NCBI RefSeq assembly: GCF_030272615.1
Contig: NC_081406.1
Location: 241,305,718-241,369,717 of the forward strand
DNA length: 64,000 bases
Source: Cryptomeria japonica
Taxonomy: Eukaryota > Streptophyta > Pinopsida > Cupressales > Cupressaceae
Reading direction: 5' to 3'
In this document: piece by piece, positions 31,658 to 40,988 of the stretch
How the letters are laid out: each line of letters starts with the position of its first letter
Numbering within the stretch: position 1 is the stretch's first letter
The notes under the pieces: generated by a model
The model's input: the letters and a program-made list of their open reading frames with translations, nothing else
What the model was told of the DNA's origin: nothing
Databases searched by the model: none
Position numbers and translations under genes: made by a program

Positions 31658-34600
31658 ATGGCTTCCACATCTCATGATAGTTCTAGTGCAACTATCGATT
31701 CTATGGATTTCATACAAAGAAAATTGAAATATAATGCCTTGTCTCAAGTACCAGCTAGTGTTATAGTAGAAGAAGGGATTTTTGATTACATAGACTGCAA
31801 GATCGAAGACCTAGGGTCTCTTGTGATCCATTCTCAACTAGGTCTATTCTGTGGGAAGGATAAAAAGATCAAGCTGGAGTATAGCATCTTGGAGAAGAAA
31901 AAGCTTCACAATGTAGTTTATTTCCTAGAGGATTTCACAGATGACCAAATTCAGATCATTTTGAGCAGAGTTCATGGTGACAAGATGTATCTTGAGAGAA
32001 CACATGATATCACACAGCAAGTTATTCAAGCCGTCATCGATTTCTGCAATACAGGGGAAGTGTTAGCCCTAAGGAAGGTCAGAAAGACTGAAATGTCCAA
32101 GCTCACCGGTTCAGTGAGCGACTCACGTGGCATGACCGTCAACTCAATCAAGGATGATCTGGTCAAGTATGCCTGCATGGTGATAAGCTACCAAACGTTC
32201 TTTGCCAGCAGAATTAAATTTGTATCTGCTGTAGTGATAAATGTCGATTACCAGATGATCAAAGAAGATGCATCGTTTGATCTGTGCACCTGTATGCAAA
32301 GATAACTCATGTTGAATCTTAAGTCAATCAAATAGGACAATGCACTAAGATTCAAGTTTGGACAACTACTGGTAGGGTTATTCTTCTACTTCCAAGGTTA
32401 TTTCCCAGGAGTTGGAGATATTCAGTGGTCTGCCGAACAATCCATTACCAAGCAGATCAAAGAGAGCCTGCAAGCAGTTGGAACCAGTTACCCTGATGTT
32501 CTGAACAAGTACTTTGATGAGTTCAGAAGAAAGATGAGCCTAAGGATGAGATATCCAGTGAAATTGTCAAGAAATATGAAGAGGACATCTGCTTTATCAT
32601 CAAAGTGGATGAATGTATAATGGAGGCTGTTGAGCCTAGATAGGAAGAAGTAAAGCCTATGGGCTATGAGGGGATGTATGATATGCTAGATGGGTATGCT
32701 TCTAGCCTAATAGCCTCACCCCAAGATCCCAAGGCAAAGAGAACCAACACCTATCTGGAAAGAGTTGCATCGATTGTAGAACCTCCTAAAAAGAAAGGAA
32801 AGGCAGTGCCTTTGGCATCGACATCGGTTACTGCAGCCAGTCCCAAAGTGATCAAGTGGTCACCTGCAAAGAAGAAACTAGAAGAGACAAATGCCAAAGT
32901 CTTCGAGAGGAAGAGGAAGACAAGGAATAACTCACCGGCCTCGGAAGAAACTATGTCTGAGGAAAAACCCAACAAGACAAGACAAGCAAAGAAAAAGACA
33001 AAGAATGAACTGGCATCATTGGCACTGGTAAATATTGACATTTCTTCCTACAACCCTTTGACATATTGTCAAAGAACTATCAAAAATATTAGGAGAAAAG
33101 TGTTGAATGATTTGATTGATTATTTTGATGATTTCAATGATGATGAAAAGGAAGCACTTGAATAAGAAATCATTAAGTATTTATGTGTTAATGACCGATC
33201 GCCTTCAAAAATTAGATCTAAGACACCGGACTCTTTGTATAATTCCTTAGACAATAAATGGTGCATTGCCATAGAAAAGGAACAGGAAATGAAAAAGGAA
33301 ATTTTTGCTCAACATTTTCCTGATGTATGAAATTCAGAACTTTTTGAAGTTATGAATAAATACAAAGGCCTCTTCTTCATGAGAAGAAGAAGACTCTTGT
33401 TACTGGAAGGAAAGGGTCAAGAAGTGATCAAGAATAGACATACTCTTGCTCAAGAAGCTCTTGAGATGCATCAAGTGGTTGAAGCCAACAAGAGGGCTGA
33501 GCAAAATCCGGCAATAAAAAAATTGGATGAAGTATTTGATAATGAAGGAAACCCGGTTACTAAACCCATAGACACTATTGATGTCGATGCTTTGGATGTA
33601 GAGGATGTTGCTCAAGGTACACCATCAGAAGCAATAGGACAGGAGAAGTAGGCAGAATAGGTAGAAAAGAAAAAGGAAGCAGAGGACAAAAAGGAGGAAG
33701 CAAAGAAGCAAGTGGAAAAGAAGAAAGCAGAGGAGGATAAAGAAGAGGAGAAGAGAAAGGAAGTGGAGAAGGAGAAGAAGAAGGATGAGGAGGAGAAGAG
33801 AAATAAAGAAGAGGTAAAGAAGAAGGATGAGGAGGAGATGAGAAAGAAAGAAGAGGTAAAGTAGAAGGATGAAGAGGAGAAGAGGAAGAAGGAAGAGGAA
33901 AAGAAGAAGAATGAAGAAGAAAAGAAGCGAAAAGATGAAGAAAATAAAAAGGAAGAGGAGAAGAAGCAGCAGGAAGAGGAGCAGAAGAAAAAGGATGAAG
34001 AAGAAGAGAAGTAGAGGAAAGAAGAGAAAAGGAAAACATAAGAAGAGGAAAAGAAAAAGACAGAAGAGGAAAAGTTAAGAGCTATAGAGAAAGAAGAAGT
34101 GGCAAAAAGCACTTAGATGGAGACTCCAAAGGCAACCGATAGTCAAGCCAAACCGGCTAACCTCACCAGTCCTATTGACCTCTAGTCTACAAATGAAATG
34201 GAGCTGCTATAGAGCATTAAGGTTGGTCAAGAATGCCTTGAAGTGTTAAGCAAGAAGAAGGAGCAAGATGTGATCCAAGTTGCAGTGGACACTCTTACCA
34301 TTTTGTTACCCGGCACAAACCTCCCCAATATTGATTCATCATTGGCACAATTGAAGCTCCTATGCACCATAGTGGATGATCAGGTGTAGAGCCTAAAACA
34401 GGTAGCAGAGGCAAATGCCAAGAAAGAGCTTCAAAAAGCTCTCAACATTGCCCTGGTGAAGAAGCTAAATGAGCTCCGGTCCGATTTGGAAAAAGCACAA
34501 AAAGACATAAGGAATGCTCTCGATGAGGGGAATCTACTTCTGAGTAAGATTTGCCAACCCCATCTCTTCTGTGATGATGTGCTTGTACAGAAGTAAAAGT

Positions 34601-34743
34601 TACAAACTAACTCACAGTTATATATGAGCACCTTCAAGCCACCGTATGACTCTTTTACAGCTTATGGGCAAACCGTTTATCGGTTTCATATCCAATCTTC
34701 CAAAATAGAGCTGGAAATCAGCAATTGGACTCGAGATTTGCAA
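31658..34743 (+). pseudogene. Unknown long ORF2 of N1 (helical N-terminus, Lys/Glu coiled coil)
   Basis: Starts MASTSHDSSSATIDSMDF at 31658 and is open to TAA at 32303, with recognisable continuation FGQLLVGLFFYFQGYFPGVG. A frameshift near 32525 leads into frame KKYEEDICFIIKVDEC, GYEGMYDMLDGYASSL, a Lys-rich basic stretch (about 32770-33010) and NPLTYCQRTIKNIRRKVLND. A ~150-codon Lys/Glu-rich coiled coil (33660-34110) precedes a C-terminal helical part (LNIALVKKLNELRSDLEKAQ) that runs into the 3' LTR junction at 34743. At least ten in-frame stops, mostly TAG. It lies after gag and replaces the position where pol would be. I recognise no domain. Confidence 0.65.
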
Positions 34744-35382
34744 GACATCATGTCTAGGGTTTTAGGTTGTTGCTAGGGTTTAAGGTGGTTGATGATTTAG
34801 AGAGAGTGTGAATGTGTAGAAGACTAAAGTAATGCTAGAATGCATTAGGAACAAGCTATCAAGGATCTAACCAAACAATCTGTGCTACTTGCTAGATCAC
34901 TCACTTGTTGATTACTCACATCTTTGACAAGTCTAAAACTCTTAACCGGGTAGGCCCAAAAGCCTTTTGTAAATCCTCTAATAAGGTGGTTCACATCTGT
35001 GGATCTAAAATCCTCTACCAAGGTAGTCTTTAATCAGGCTTATCTCCTAACAGAGATTGAGATTCCTAATAGGATCTGTTCTAGTAAAGAACATTGTATG
35101 ACCTTAACCGGTCTGACCTTAACCGGTTTGGTTCCTATTCTGTAGATAGTTCCTTGTGAGTTCCATCTCACCATGGTTTTTCCTATTTGGGTTTCCACGT
35201 CAAAATCTCGTGTTATGGTGTTTGTGTTTCTCTAGGTGAATGCATTATTTGCTATTTGGTTTGCATGTGTGCTAACCGGTTTGTCTGCTAAACTATTTTA
35301 CCGGTTTACTATTAGTCTAGCAAAGTGTTTAAGTACAAAGATTTTTGGCATACTAATTCACCCCCCCTCTTAGTATTCATCA
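34744..35382 (+). repeat. 3' LTR of N1, 5'-truncated
   Basis: It aligns with 29263-29886 of the 5' LTR and ends at the same TATTCATCA. The first ~480 bp of the LTR are missing, including the normal LTR start and the polypurine tract, so ORF2 joins directly to mid-LTR sequence. Confidence 0.9.
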
Positions 35383-35387
35383 AATCC

Positions 35388-35920
35388 CTCTATATAGTGA
35401 TGGTGAGAACATGTCTATGCATCATGCTGAAGATAGTAGTACTCTCCTTAAGGAAGATATTCATGTTGTTTTCAATCTCATGTTTTCTTAAACAAGCTTT
35501 AACTTGATAGTCACATGTGTTCACACATGGGCTCAATGCTGTAATATTCACACATCTACAACTATTTTAAGAATATGAACTTTCTTGATAATGTTAGTAA
35601 GAATATTGTGTTCGGATATGAAATCTTACAACTCCCTATACCATCTTGTCTAATGTACTTTATAGAAAATCTTATAATGGTCTTCTTTTTTAGTGTCTTG
35701 TTAGGGCTGAAATTCCCCTTGCCTTTCAAGAAGCTCGTTCAGGCTCTAGGGGTGGATGCTCTAGTGTTAAATACTCATTACATAAACTAATACACATGGG
35801 ACACTATTAGAAAACAATAGAATAAGATCCCTTTTATTTTATCAAGAATTTCCTTCAATATTAACAACATAACAATCTCATTTGAGCTCATACAAAGGAA
35901 CTCTACACTTTAAGCTCTCC
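35388..35920. other. Intergenic interval, no recognised content
   Basis: Flank of the N1 insertion site. Short open frames here lack motifs. Confidence 0.4.
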
Positions 35921-35921
35921 T

Positions 35922-36048
35922 TTGTCATTCACAACATGGGGTCTACATATTATTGGAAAGATATCTTTACCATCTTCTAAAGGGGAAAAATTCATCGTTA
36001 CAACTAAATATTACTTTACAAAGTGGGTAGAAGTTGTTTTCCTTATAT
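35922..36048 (+). pseudogene. Gypsy integrase fragment
   Basis: Reads SFTTWGLHIIGKISLPSSKG then EKFIVTTKYYFTKWVEVVF. This is the integrase core start of Gypsy elements (usual WGLDIIGPI.PPSSKGH.FI...DYFTKWVEA), with the catalytic first D changed to H. About 40 codons only; sequence on both sides does not continue the domain, so it is a truncated relic. Confidence 0.78.
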
Positions 36049-36053
36049 CTACT

Positions 36054-36530
36054 TGTAGTGTCTTAAATTTTACTCCATTACAATTTAGTCCACATTTTGG
36101 GCCCTCACCTTAGTGTGTGTCCCTCAATGCCTAATTAACTCTTGATTATTCCTTCATCATGCAAATATATCTTCATTTTCATATCATACATTTCATGGCC
36201 CCTTATTTCGTGCCCAAAATAGTTTAGGACTAAGGCGTGGCACTTTGGTCCTCATTGGGACCAAGGCACCATGCTCTGGTCCTCCTTAATTGGGCCCTAT
36301 CTTGTCCCTCTCTTGCATTCTCAAATTTGGGGGAAAACCATCCCCATGTAAGCGTATGTAAAAAAATTAATACATTTTTCAACGAGAAAGTATATAAGGA
36401 GGTTTTTGCTCTCTCATTTGCATACACGGGTCCAACATAAGAGAAGGGTGAGAATATAATCATCAAGAATTCAATCATTCATCATCAAGAAGCTCTAGAG
36501 GTCTTCTAGGCTTCATTTTTTATTCATCAA
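36054..36530 (+). promoter_or_regulatory. Possible LTR or promoter region ahead of the 36.6-kb ORF
   Basis: TGTAGTGTCTTAAATTTTAC at 36054 directly follows the integrase relic. The interval has LTR-like GGGCCC and 'GGTCC.CATTGGGACCAAGG' inverted sequence, ATATAAGG at about 36392 as a TATA box, and 'ATTCATCATCAAGAAGCTCT' before the ORF. No matching second LTR was found, so this is inference. Confidence 0.3.
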
Positions 36531-36588
36531 TTGTGGAGTAACATGGGGGGAGATAAAAAAAGGATCTAGGCATCCTTGTATCAGAAGA

Positions 36589-38137
36589 TGGAGAAAAATA
36601 AGGATATGTGGACTATGATTATAGATGGGGGTCTTGTCCCATATATTAAAAAAATGCATGGTCATGACCCCAGGGCAACGTAAGGGTGTGTTAATGGCTG
36701 GAATAATGGCATTTTTAGTGTCTATGGTGAGAAGTTTAGAATTGATGAGGAGTTTATTGTAAATATCATTGGGTTGCAGATGGAGGGGAAGAAGTACTAT
36801 AGAGAACGTAAGGTGACATAGGAAGTCCTCTCTATTTTGTTTGATACGTAGAGTGAACGAGACAAGGTTAAGAAAATGAGTGATGGGGGCTACAACAGAA
36901 AAGACTTGATGAGCCTTTGGGTTGATGTTGCAGAGGTGATTATGAGGTAGATTACCTTGGATGATCATTTTGTTAGTATCTTTTCTTATCATTCTACTAT
37001 TTTGAACCATTTTAGACATGATAGGAAAATTTAACTATTGTTTTATTTGCTCTCTTCTTAAGAGCACAATCTTTCTAATCATGCAAAAAAATTGTGAAAA
37101 CCCTATTACTTGAGGGCCTTATCCTTATGAATATGGAATATGCTAAAAAGAATGAAGTTAAGCTATCTCTGACACACAAAATTGAAAGTAACCCCAAAAC
37201 CTCAATTGACCTGATGTGCATGTTGTGTCAGATATTAAAATTAAGGATGAAAACATGTCTGATGAGATGGCTATGGATTGTTGTGACCATCATGGGCCGT
37301 AAGATGACCCAAAGTAGCGTCCCTTTGATGAAGAGGGTCCCCCCCCCTCCTAAAGGTCACTCTTGGCACTAACAACAATAGAAAGTGTAAATCCCCCTCT
37401 ATAAATGTAGCCAAAGAGAGAAAAACCCCTCTTCCTCGAGATTTGGGTAGTGATAGCTTTACAAAGAAAAAGTTGGGGAAGTTTGTAGATCTCAATGATA
37501 AAGGGAATAAGGGAGATTAAGCTCAATATCCCCCTCAATTTGGACTAGGTGGACCCTGATAACAGTAAAGGTGATACGGTAGATTTTGTCCTACTACTTT
37601 GCTAATTCCAACTCCAATTAGGAAAATTTATTTTGTTGGGTGATTAGTGAAATCCTCTTCATCAAACATGGAATAAATGATATCATTAATACCTTCATTG
37701 AGATCCCAACGCATAACAAAACTGAAAAAGATCCTTAAATTAACCTAGAAATTGAATGAAGATGTTAAAGTCGTGAAGAGAAAGCACGAATCCATTATTG
37801 CTAATTTGGAGAAAGAATTGGAAGACCATAAGGGAAGTCTCAAGAATTTGGTTGAGATCAGTAAAAAAGACATGAATAAGAGTATTGAAGATATTAAAAA
37901 GCTAAATGAGAAAACAAAAATTCATAAAGCTAAACCGATCAACAGTACCTTGACAAATTGTGCTACATCTAAAAGGAAAACCCTGGTTACTAATCCATAG
38001 GGATTAGAAGTCTAGGTTTCTAGAGGCCCATCTACTAGGACTAGGAGCAGGAATCAAGAGAAAAGTACCACAAGGAGCATCATGGAGGAGCTGGAAGACA
38101 TTAATAACAACTTTATTGAGAAAATTTTGAGCTTTTA
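36589..38137 (+). pseudogene. Degenerate unknown retroelement-type ORF
   Basis: ATG at 36589 reads MEKNKDMWTMIIDGGLVPYI, then GCVNGWNNGIFSVYGEKFRI, DEEFIVNIIGLQMEGKKYYR and SLWVDVAEVIMR. Frame is interrupted by at least six stops (mainly TAG) and shifts, including one in the A run near 37086. It continues NVKTLLLEGLILMNMEYAKK and, at 37752-38000, a coiled coil KRKHESIIANLEKELEDHKG, then a Lys/Arg-rich tail. The layout (globular 'GLxxEGxxYYR' part, coiled coil, basic tail) is like N1 ORF2 and ORF-X without clear sequence identity. Product unknown. The 168-codon open frame on the other strand (36513-37019) is a shadow. Confidence 0.5.
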
Positions 38138-38139
38138 GG

Positions 38140-39056
38140 AGCTCTTGTTTAGTTTTATGTTGGATTGCCCGAGGATTTAGTGTTGTTTTTTAGTTGGTAT
38201 TTGTGGGGTTTTACCCCTATTTCTTTTACTGTTTGAATGTTGGTTTTGGACTTTCTCGCTACTGTTTTTATTTTTCTATTCTTGGATTTAGGTTTCGGGT
38301 CCCTTTAAAACCTATTTAATCTTAATCAAAAACATTAAATGTTTCATTTGCAAGAATGTGTGTGATTAGGGTTTTGTCATGTTCATTCCATTTCATACAA
38401 CATATGTGATTACATTCAAGAAGAAAAGCATCATTATCAGTCATTACAAATTCGAGGTATATCTTTCCATTATTTATTTCAGTATTTACAATATTTAATT
38501 CAAGGCCAATTCCTAAACTAGGGTTTGACTTAGGCAAGCCCCTATTCCCAACATATTTCTCTTTCTTTCTATGTGTAGGAAATAGGTATGGAGTTGCGGT
38601 CTTTAGAATAGGCATTATTTGTAGAGACAAATCAACCCCTTTTGGTGAGTGAAAAGTTAGGAGGACCAAAGAGAAATGAGCTCTATTCTTGACATTTCTA
38701 GATATTTTATAGGGATCAAGTTCAGATCTACACATAGTACCTAGATCCAGGTGTGTGCCTCAATTTGATGATTGTACCTCATTGTTTTCACATTTTTACC
38801 TTCATTTTTTGCACTTTCCCTAATTTTAGCATTTCAACTCACAAAAGAGGGTAAACAAATTCACACCCTCTTGAATCCAATTTGTATTCAATCCTTATCA
38901 TTACTAGTTTATTATTTAATATGTTAGATTCAATGCTCTTTTGAATGTAATGCTAAATTAGTGGTTTTTATCCCTTATGGTGGAAAACCTAATTTCCCAC
39001 CCATTACATTTATGTAAACATGACTCCTTACACCTTCAGTTATGATTGATGTTCTT
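38140..39056. other. Intergenic or retroelement 3' sequence without a gene
   Basis: T-rich sequence, probably the 3' untranslated part of the preceding element, followed by AT-rich DNA. Nothing else supported. Confidence 0.4.
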
Positions 39057-39720
39057 AGATCTGAGTGTTTATGCAATTTAAAATTCAAATTTTCATTTAC
39101 AAGTTTGATTTCGAAGTGAATTTTGAAAATGTAGAGGTTAAATTCAACAAAACCCTATTTTTTAAATTTAAAATTGAGCTTGTTATTTGTTTAATTTGGA
39201 TTAATTATTTCAGATCTGAGTTTGTATACAATTTAAAATTCAAAATTTCACTTGCAATTTTAATTTCCAATAAAATTTTAAAAATTTAGAGGTTAATTTC
39301 AAAAACCCTAATTTTTAAATTCAAAATTTAGCTTTTGGGTTATGTAATTTTTGAATTAATTATTTAAGATCTAATTGAAACTTAAAATTGCAATCTTATA
39401 TCCAATTTCAAAATAAGTTTAAAAATTAAGAGGCTATTTTCATAAAACACTAATTTTTAAATTTAAATTCATTAGTGGATTGCATTTTTCTCTATTTGCT
39501 TAATTAATTAAACAATCATTTTTACAAAAAGATTGCATTGTTTAATTTCAAAATTCAAAATTTTCAAATTCATAGATCTCATTTTAATTAAATTATATAA
39601 ATTTAGAGGTTTAATTTATACAAACCCTAATTTATTTTGGTTAATTTGATTTGTGGATTGCTTCATTTTACAATATTTATTATGGCACTTAATAAATCTG
39701 ATTTATTTTTCTATTTCACA
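39057..39720. repeat. Decayed tandem repeat, about 155-bp period, four units
   Basis: Units start with AGATCT at 39057, 39212, 39367 and 39574. They share 'AATTTAAAATTCAAA', 'AGAGGTTAATTT' and 'AAACCCTAATTTTTAAATT'. The fourth unit is separated by about 207 bp and is the most diverged. Confidence 0.75.
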
Positions 39721-39880
39721 CATGATTACCTTGCTTTTTAGTTATATGTACTAAAATCATGTGTTGGATAATGGCTTCTTTCATTTCACAATGCTTCTTT
39801 TCATTCATTGCACTTTGGCAAATTATGTTTGTAGACTTTCAAAATTCCTTCCTTTCAATCAATTTGATCTCAAAGCTTTC

Positions 39881-40599
39881 TGTATACGGTGAAAATGGAT
39901 AATGGAAACAACAATATTGAAAGACTAACAAGGATCAACCACAAAACCCTAGCCTAACAATAAAAAACATCCACCATAAACAAATGAAGATACCTAAGAT
40001 CATGCAAATAAACAATAACAAAACAAGATATACCATTCACATGTCTAGTAGGGTTTCAATCTCCATTTCTTTCTATCTCCATTCATCTTGTTTGATATAT
40101 TTTCTCTCAAATTTTATGTGTGCACAAGAGTTCAACAAAGAACGAAATGTGGTTGATAGCTTGATCGCAAAAAGGCTTGATTATGTAAATAGAGTTGATA
40201 ATGAAGGAGAGAATCCTCTTATATAGAGAACATTGTAAGAAATGGAGGATAAGATTAAGAGGTGTAAAGATAAATGACTGGCTAGGATTAAAGGGCAGGT
40301 AGAGGAAATAATTAAATGATGAGAGGGTAGGTAGGAGAAGAATTAAGAGATGAATGACATGTGTCATGGGTAGAAAAGGCTAATGAATTAATTCATAAAA
40401 TAAATATTTATTTAATTAATAGAGGAAGTGGGATCAATTAAATAAATAAAAGTATTTATTTAAATGAGAAAAGGCTTAGAAGATGAATAATGAATTAATT
40501 AAATAAATAAGAATTTATTTAATTACTAAAAAACAGGATAAAATAATTAAATAAATAAAATATTTATTTAATTAAAGAGGACAATTTTAGGTGTCTACA
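39881..40599 (+). mobile_element. Solo LTR, family S, copy 1
   Basis: Starts TGTATACGGTGAAAATGG and ends TTTTAGGTGTCTACA, with TGTA/TACA inverted ends. It is flanked by identical CTTTC at 39876-39880 and 40600-40604. No internal retroelement sequence adjoins it. It aligns along its length with 60283-61065. Its 3' half carries four hairpin units built from AATTAAATAAATAAA and its complement. Confidence 0.95.
40381..40575. repeat. AT-rich hairpin array inside solo LTR S copy 1
   Basis: Four near-palindromic units of about 30 bp (AATTAAATAAATA...TATTTATTTAATT) at ~45-50 bp spacing. Confidence 0.85.
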
Positions 40600-40734
40600 C
40601 TTTCATTTTTAGTGCATGTTGTTTTATGGTGGTGTTTTTAGGAAAGTGCATTTCATAAATAGATCGCCTCAGGAAAAATGCATGAAGTTGAGGTACAAAA
40701 AAGGTGTCACACTTAAAAGAAAATTGAAATTCTC

Positions 40735-40860
40735 ATAAGGCACATGCCATATAGGGTACGCACTTTATAGGGCAGGCGCCTCTAGATCACATGCATTATA
40801 GAGCATGTGCCTTATATGGTGCACGTCTTATATGGTGCGCCCCTTATAAAACAAAAACCC
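40735..40860. repeat. GC-containing subterminal-type repeat array before gene copy 2
   Basis: Units of CATATAGGGTACGCAC, TTATAGGGCAGGCGCC, TTATAGAGCATGTGCC, TTATATGGTGCACG and TTATATGGTGCGCC repeat about every 18-20 bp. They lie upstream of the ATG at 40989, the same relative place as the ATACGC array before gene copy 1. Confidence 0.8.
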
Positions 40861-40988
40861 GTACCCTTGCATTTTGACGTCATTTCTGTTGTGAAGCCTA
40901 TGTTTTGACAATTTTTAGCACCCTTGTGTTGCACTCGCCCTTTGGAGAAGCAATATATTTTGCCCTAAGTTATCCATTTCTCATCAAA

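Larger units (their letters stand above)
28785..35382 (+). mobile_element. LTR retrotransposon N1 with gag and an unknown ORF2 but no pol
   Basis: A complete 5' LTR (28785-29886), an initiator-tRNA-Met primer site, a gag-like gene with four zinc knuckles, a long second ORF and a 5'-truncated 3' LTR (34744-35382) are flanked by identical AATCC at 28780-28784 and 35383-35387. The target duplication shows that the two outer ends belong to one insertion. No protease, RT, RNase H or integrase is present. Either N1 belongs to a non-autonomous family, or the deletion that removed the start of the 3' LTR also removed pol. Confidence 0.88.

Noticed and set aside
33575-34112. Ser/Phe-rich minus-strand frames of 154 and 166 codons
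   Set aside because: Antisense of the Lys/Glu-rich coiled-coil part of N1 ORF2; composition explains the openness.
36513-37019. 168-codon uninterrupted minus-strand frame
   Set aside because: The plus strand here carries a recognisable though broken retroelement-type ORF. TAG stops on the plus strand do not create stops on the minus strand, so the antisense stays open by chance.
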